From: Dendrolimus kikuchii
Taxonomy: Eukaryota; Arthropoda; Insecta; Lepidoptera; Lasiocampidae
Length of the DNA: 64,000 nt
Direction of reading: 5' to 3'
Assembly (NCBI GenBank): GCA_019925095.2
Contig: CM034415.1
Location: 5,055,001 to 5,119,000 of the forward strand
Both the position numbers and the translations under genes were made by a program. The notes under the pieces are model-generated. The model was not told the origin of the DNA. It searched no databases and was given only the letters and a program-made list of their open reading frames with translations. Positions 56,901 to 62,400 of the stretch are shown here, piece after piece. Numbering within the stretch: position 1 is the stretch's first letter; each line of letters starts with the position of its first letter.

Positions 56901-59900
56901 GCATTGCCAAACTACAAATACAAGAGTGCTGTACCGTGGCGGGATGCATGAGAACAACGTCCACTGCGGCTTTACAAATAGATCTCAACATCCTCCCACT
57001 GCACCTGTTCGTATAAGAAGAGCTATGGCGGGCCTAAGATTAAAGTATCTGAGAACTCTTAAATTTGATAAGGTAAGAAAGACATTACAGCATTCTCTCG
57101 GAAGCTTGGTCAGATACACCACTTGTGGAAGCGGTCAGCGACAATATAGACAAAGCTTTTATTTTCGACAAAAAGTACAACGTGGAACTGGTGGAAAGTA
57201 ACGACAATTTTCTTAGTCTCTATACTGATGGGTCAAAGACTAGATCGGGCTCAGGCACGGGAGTCTTCTCAGAAGACCTAAACATCAACATATCCAAATT
57301 CCTGGTTAAGTTTAATACAGTATATCAAGCAGAGAGCATTAGAAACCTGCTCGCAGTTAAAGCAATCGTAGCTAGAGATGTCCATGATCATATCATCAGA
57401 ATACACTGTGACAGCAAATCGGTACTTCATGCCCTTAGTAGCAGGGTTATTTATTTAAACAATATACGAATGCCACTCGACTCTAAATGAAGCGGCAAGT
57501 AAGAACAACACCTTGACTCTTCAATGGATTAAGGGACACAGTGGTGCCCGGGGCAACGATGCGGCAGGCTAACTGGCTAGGAGAGGCTTCAAAACGCAAC
57601 CAGTCGGACCGGAACCTTTTTTGCCTTTGCCACATAGTTTAGAAAGCAGATAAACCAAAGGACAAGGACACAACATCAACAAATTTTGGACAACCTGGAG
57701 CAATGCAGGCAAGCCAAGTTCGCAATCCCCCGAATAAATCTACGTTTCTCCAGGATGAGCTAGTTTTTAGTGCAGCCACTGGACATGGCAATTTTACCAG
57801 ACATGTTTTTAATATAGGTGTCACCGGCAGCCACCTGTGTAGAGCCTGCTTGGATGCAGAAGAAACAGCCGCTCATGTCGTGCTTGAATGCGGAGCGGTG
57901 GCACAATACAGGGCAAAGTATCTAGACGCCTCAAGTAGCCTCCGTGAAGTCTTCAGCGACTTCAAGAAACTGATGGACTTCCTGGAGAAGCTGGGCTTGA
58001 TAGAGTAATCCCTCATTCAGCCGCGCATGCAAAATAGGCGGTTTGAGGTCGAGTTGCGGATACCGCCCGTGTGCAGCAAGAAAAGAAGATATTTATTTTT
58101 TGCTTTTTACTTACTTTTGAAGTCGGTTTCTTTCTTAATAGAATATCTTTATTATTCACTTTTACGTTATGTATCGGATCGGACGTTATGTGTCCAATAA
58201 CAACGAAATTTATGTAGACTTTCTAAATTCGGAAACTGTGCTGAATCTAACTAAAAAAGAATCATCAAAATCGATTTTGAAACATATAATTATCGCTGAA
58301 CAAGAATATATATATTTACACGATGAATTTAGAACCTTCTCATTTTTTTGCAATCTGTTAAGAAGCAAGTGAGGTGTGTAAGAATAAGCCTAAATGGCGC
58401 TCTGTTGTTTGTGCCTACCCCGCAAGGGAACTGGCGTGAAGTTATGTATGTATGTTAAAAAGCTACTAGGTATAAGATAGTCCTTACCTTCGCAGTAAGG
58501 CACGGTGTTGAACCAGTGTCCATTAATGCAAAATACGTTCTCAGCTCCTTTCAACGTGTAGCCAATATCGCAGTGTGCTATGAGGAGTATACTATTGTAT
58601 TTTTCACCAGGTTTGTATTGAGATTTGCCATTTACTACGAAATGGATTCCTTTACTAAGTTCCGGTGTTACGCATTTATTTGAAGTATTGGACGTGCGTG
58701 TAACACTGAAATAAATTACGAATTTTCAAATTAATAATAATTGACGTGGTAGAAGAGCCTTCTTTTTGTTAACGCTGGGGGAATATATTTGCGCATACCC
58801 TCGGGCCCTGGGGAGGTCACCAAGGGTATGTGGGACTCCCGGCGGCCGACGCTACACGCAAGCTTTTGATTGTAGAAAAAGTTGAAAGCTTCAATCGCGA
58901 GACTACCCACTAAACATTCCAGCGTCCCTCCGCATCATAATGAGGCGCCACGGGACTGCAATCATACGTATGACTTAAGGTTGCCAATCGTACTATAATG
59001 TATAGTATCCTACTATAGTTTAGCCAATTGTACTATATATTATAGAAAAATATATATATTTATATAATTTGTAGGGGATTTGTAGGATATAAATTCGAAA
59101 ATGCCGTTGTAATTATCACAAAGTTTATTACAAGTACACACACGTCATTCATATATTTTGACAAGTATAGCCGGATACCACAAAACCAAACCGTAGTGCA
59201 GAAAATCGTCACATAAATCACTCGAAGTTCGTCGTTATAAGATACTCGCTCCGAAAGTGCACTAGGTAACGCCTCATTCGCAGTCAGAACACGACTGGCG
59301 TATTTCCCAACTGAGCGACCCTCATCCATTTATAAATTAGACATGGCCTCCTAACAATATGCCGCCAACTGGTTCTTGTCGTTGAATGATCAGCCTAATG
59401 GCTTCTACGTATTCGCATGAAATACTAACAGAAGAAAGAAGGTTTTATGACGTCTTACGGCGGCGTGAACAAAGAAATTAGCGCATAAAATAGATCACTC
59501 AAATTCAAAGGGGTAATAAGACTCCTGCAAAGGATTAGTATCGACTTGCAATAATGCTATACTTTCTTCAAAAAAGGTGGCAACCCTAGTACATCTGCCG
59601 TGACGCCTCGATGCCAGCTGACAAGGAGGGGTATCCCTGGGACCAGGACACCCCACGGCACTGGGTGTGGCATGCGGGGAGGGTAACCCGACGTTACGGG
59701 AGAAGATGGACAAAGCGGGAACAACTCACTAAATGGTTTGCCTTGAGTTGATCGTGTTTTTACGGTGAGTGAAGATATCGATGGCTTACTATTCTCTCCT
59801 TCTATCCTATTCCTTCTATTTCATTCTTTATTCCATTCCAAAATTCTATAGGCGACGGTGATAGCTTTTATTTGGACGAGCCGTCCGCTTGTTTGTCATC

Positions 59901-62364
59901 TTCACAGGTTAAATTTTTTTACAAAAAAACGTTTGCATCTAACTCAAAGCATGAAGTGAATGCTTCTATAAAAAGGATCCGTGCAGCAACGGAGAAAGAA
60001 TACAATTTATTGCGGCCCGGCGGCCTGTTGCAAGAAGCGACAAAAACAACCCACAATCAGGTGGCAGAATATTTGCCCGTCTGGATGGCTACCACACCTG
60101 ATCTTGAGCATGCCGCTATAACAACCTTGAATTGTGTTCAGGTATAAGTGACCAAGTTCCAGTATCCTTTTAGGGAGCGGCAGCACATTGGTAGCACCTT
60201 TTGTGTGTAATCACTTCCAGTCAGCTGGGCTATTTGCCTGTCTGTTGAACTTATGCAATAAAAAAAAACAAGGTGGCAGAGTTCAAAATCATAAACCGAC
60301 TTACTTGGTTCTTGAGGAAACATCTATTATTGTTGGTCTGATTGATGCTGGTGCTGTAAATAAATTATCTCTATTATTTGCCGTGAATTTGCTCTAGGTA
60401 CAAACTCGTCATCCAAAAATATCAAATATAAACAATCGTAGCGGCCAACAGTTGTACAGTAAAATATGTTTAAATAAAAAATGAATCATTAAAATGTACA
60501 TAACCTAATCAAATCATAATTTGCAGTAAACCGGCGAAAAATCAAAATATGTGCACATAGTAGAAGTTAAAAGTCAACGGACAAGTGGAAAAACGAATGG
60601 CAACGAATAGGAGGCAAAACGAATCGCAACAAAATTTTAAGTTGCAATTTTACGGGCAGGTTTTCAAATTAGACAAGTACTTTAACAATCTGCCCGTAAA
60701 ACTTCAAGTTAATTTTTTTTTGTTACTTGTCTGTTTTGTTTTTGCGTCTTCGTCATAAACACAAACCTCCTTTCTTTCTATCCTTTATACCTTTTATGGA
60801 TTTGGTCAAAAATCGTCACATATTTTTACGGTTACATTAAGTACGTGCTGATTGTCTGCTCGTTGCGAGTGCACCGCGTGCCCCTCACCTCGAGCTCGCG
60901 AGATGCGTACGTAATATTATTTTTGGTTACAATAATGTGCAATGGTTACAGTTCTTACAAGATTGAATACGTGTTTCTTGTCTGCTCGTTACGAGCGCAC
61001 CGCGTGCCGCTCGCTTCGAGCACGTGAGATACGCACTTAATATTACTTTTGGTTACAATAATGTGCAATGGTTACAGTTACAAGATTAAGTACGTGCTTA
61101 TTGTCTGTTCGTTGCGAGGGCACTGTGCACCGCTCGCCTCCAAGTCGCTTAGATTTTTGGTTACGTGCAACGGTTCCGGTTACAGCTCGCAGGTGAATAT
61201 CTGACGTCAGAAATTACGGCATTAGAAGTTCACTTACATTCGCATGTTGGTAATTTTGAAGACCATTGCCCATTCTCGCATCTGACAACCTGGTCGCCGT
61301 GGAGTTTATACCACGGGTTGCATGTTACGGTTAGGTTCAACTTCTCATAGGCGTTCGCTTTCTGTGGGTGAGGGATTCCGTTCAGATGGTATGTTCCGTG
61401 TTTGGGGTACTCAGGAGCTTCACAAACAGACGGCGCTACTGACATACTGAAACATGGTTACGCGAATTGGCAATTGTATCCCTTTTCAAAACCACAATGA
61501 TGGAAAATATAGCTATATAACAACGCGCTGATGAGATCTTGAGAGCAAAATGTAAATCACAAGTGATGACCATATTTGGTGAGTCACTGAAACATTTTTC
61601 TATTTATTGTACATTTGGTTTAAATTATCAAGTATTTTATTTTAGTTTTTAAACTATAGTTTTAGTCTGTCTGTATTCCAATTTAGAATAAGTTAAAAGT
61701 ACCATTTAGTGGCATTTAGAAAATTATCGATTGTAACGCCACCTAACGGTATGTATAGCAATATAACACCGATTGACATACCATTTATCGGGTGAGGTGG
61801 TGTATGTTTTGATATTTTATGCTAGAGAAGCTAAATAATTTTATATATACTGTATTATCTATAAGTCGTGGAAGGCCACGACACACCTTCCATGATCAAA
61901 TTGATCGTGTACTAGCAGAAGGTGATGTCAGGAGCCTTAAGAACAGACGAGCCTGCATGACAAGAGTTATGAATGTCAAAGAGGCAAGTGAGGTGTGTAA
62001 GAATAAGCCTAAATGGCACTCTGTTGTTCGTGCCTACCCCGCAAGGGAACTGGCGTGAAGTTATGTATGTATGTATGTATGCATTATCTATACTTGAACT
62101 ATATCTTATAATTGAACACTCCTGCGCATAACTCAACTTTTTATAACAACTCTTTTACTGTTAAGGCTATACAGCTCTGGAACGCGCTTCCTGTTACAAT
62201 CAGACAAGCAATATCGCTAGCGATATTTAAAACTATGATCAAAAAATACTACCTGTCGTTGCAATATAATATTTAAATTCACTTATAAACATTTATATAT
62301 TTTGTAGATATGTATTTGTATGCTATGTATATTAAGTAGATATCTATGTAAGATATAATATTTC

Positions 62365-62400
<36 letters not shown>

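Noticed and set aside
56872..57201. Independent gene
   Set aside because: It is one out-of-frame piece of the degenerate RT/RNase H LINE.
59720..59780. Candidate for the missing protease linker exon (a minus-strand donor-like TTA|GTGAGT)
   Set aside because: No acceptor giving an open 3n+1 exon was found upstream, so it was not called.
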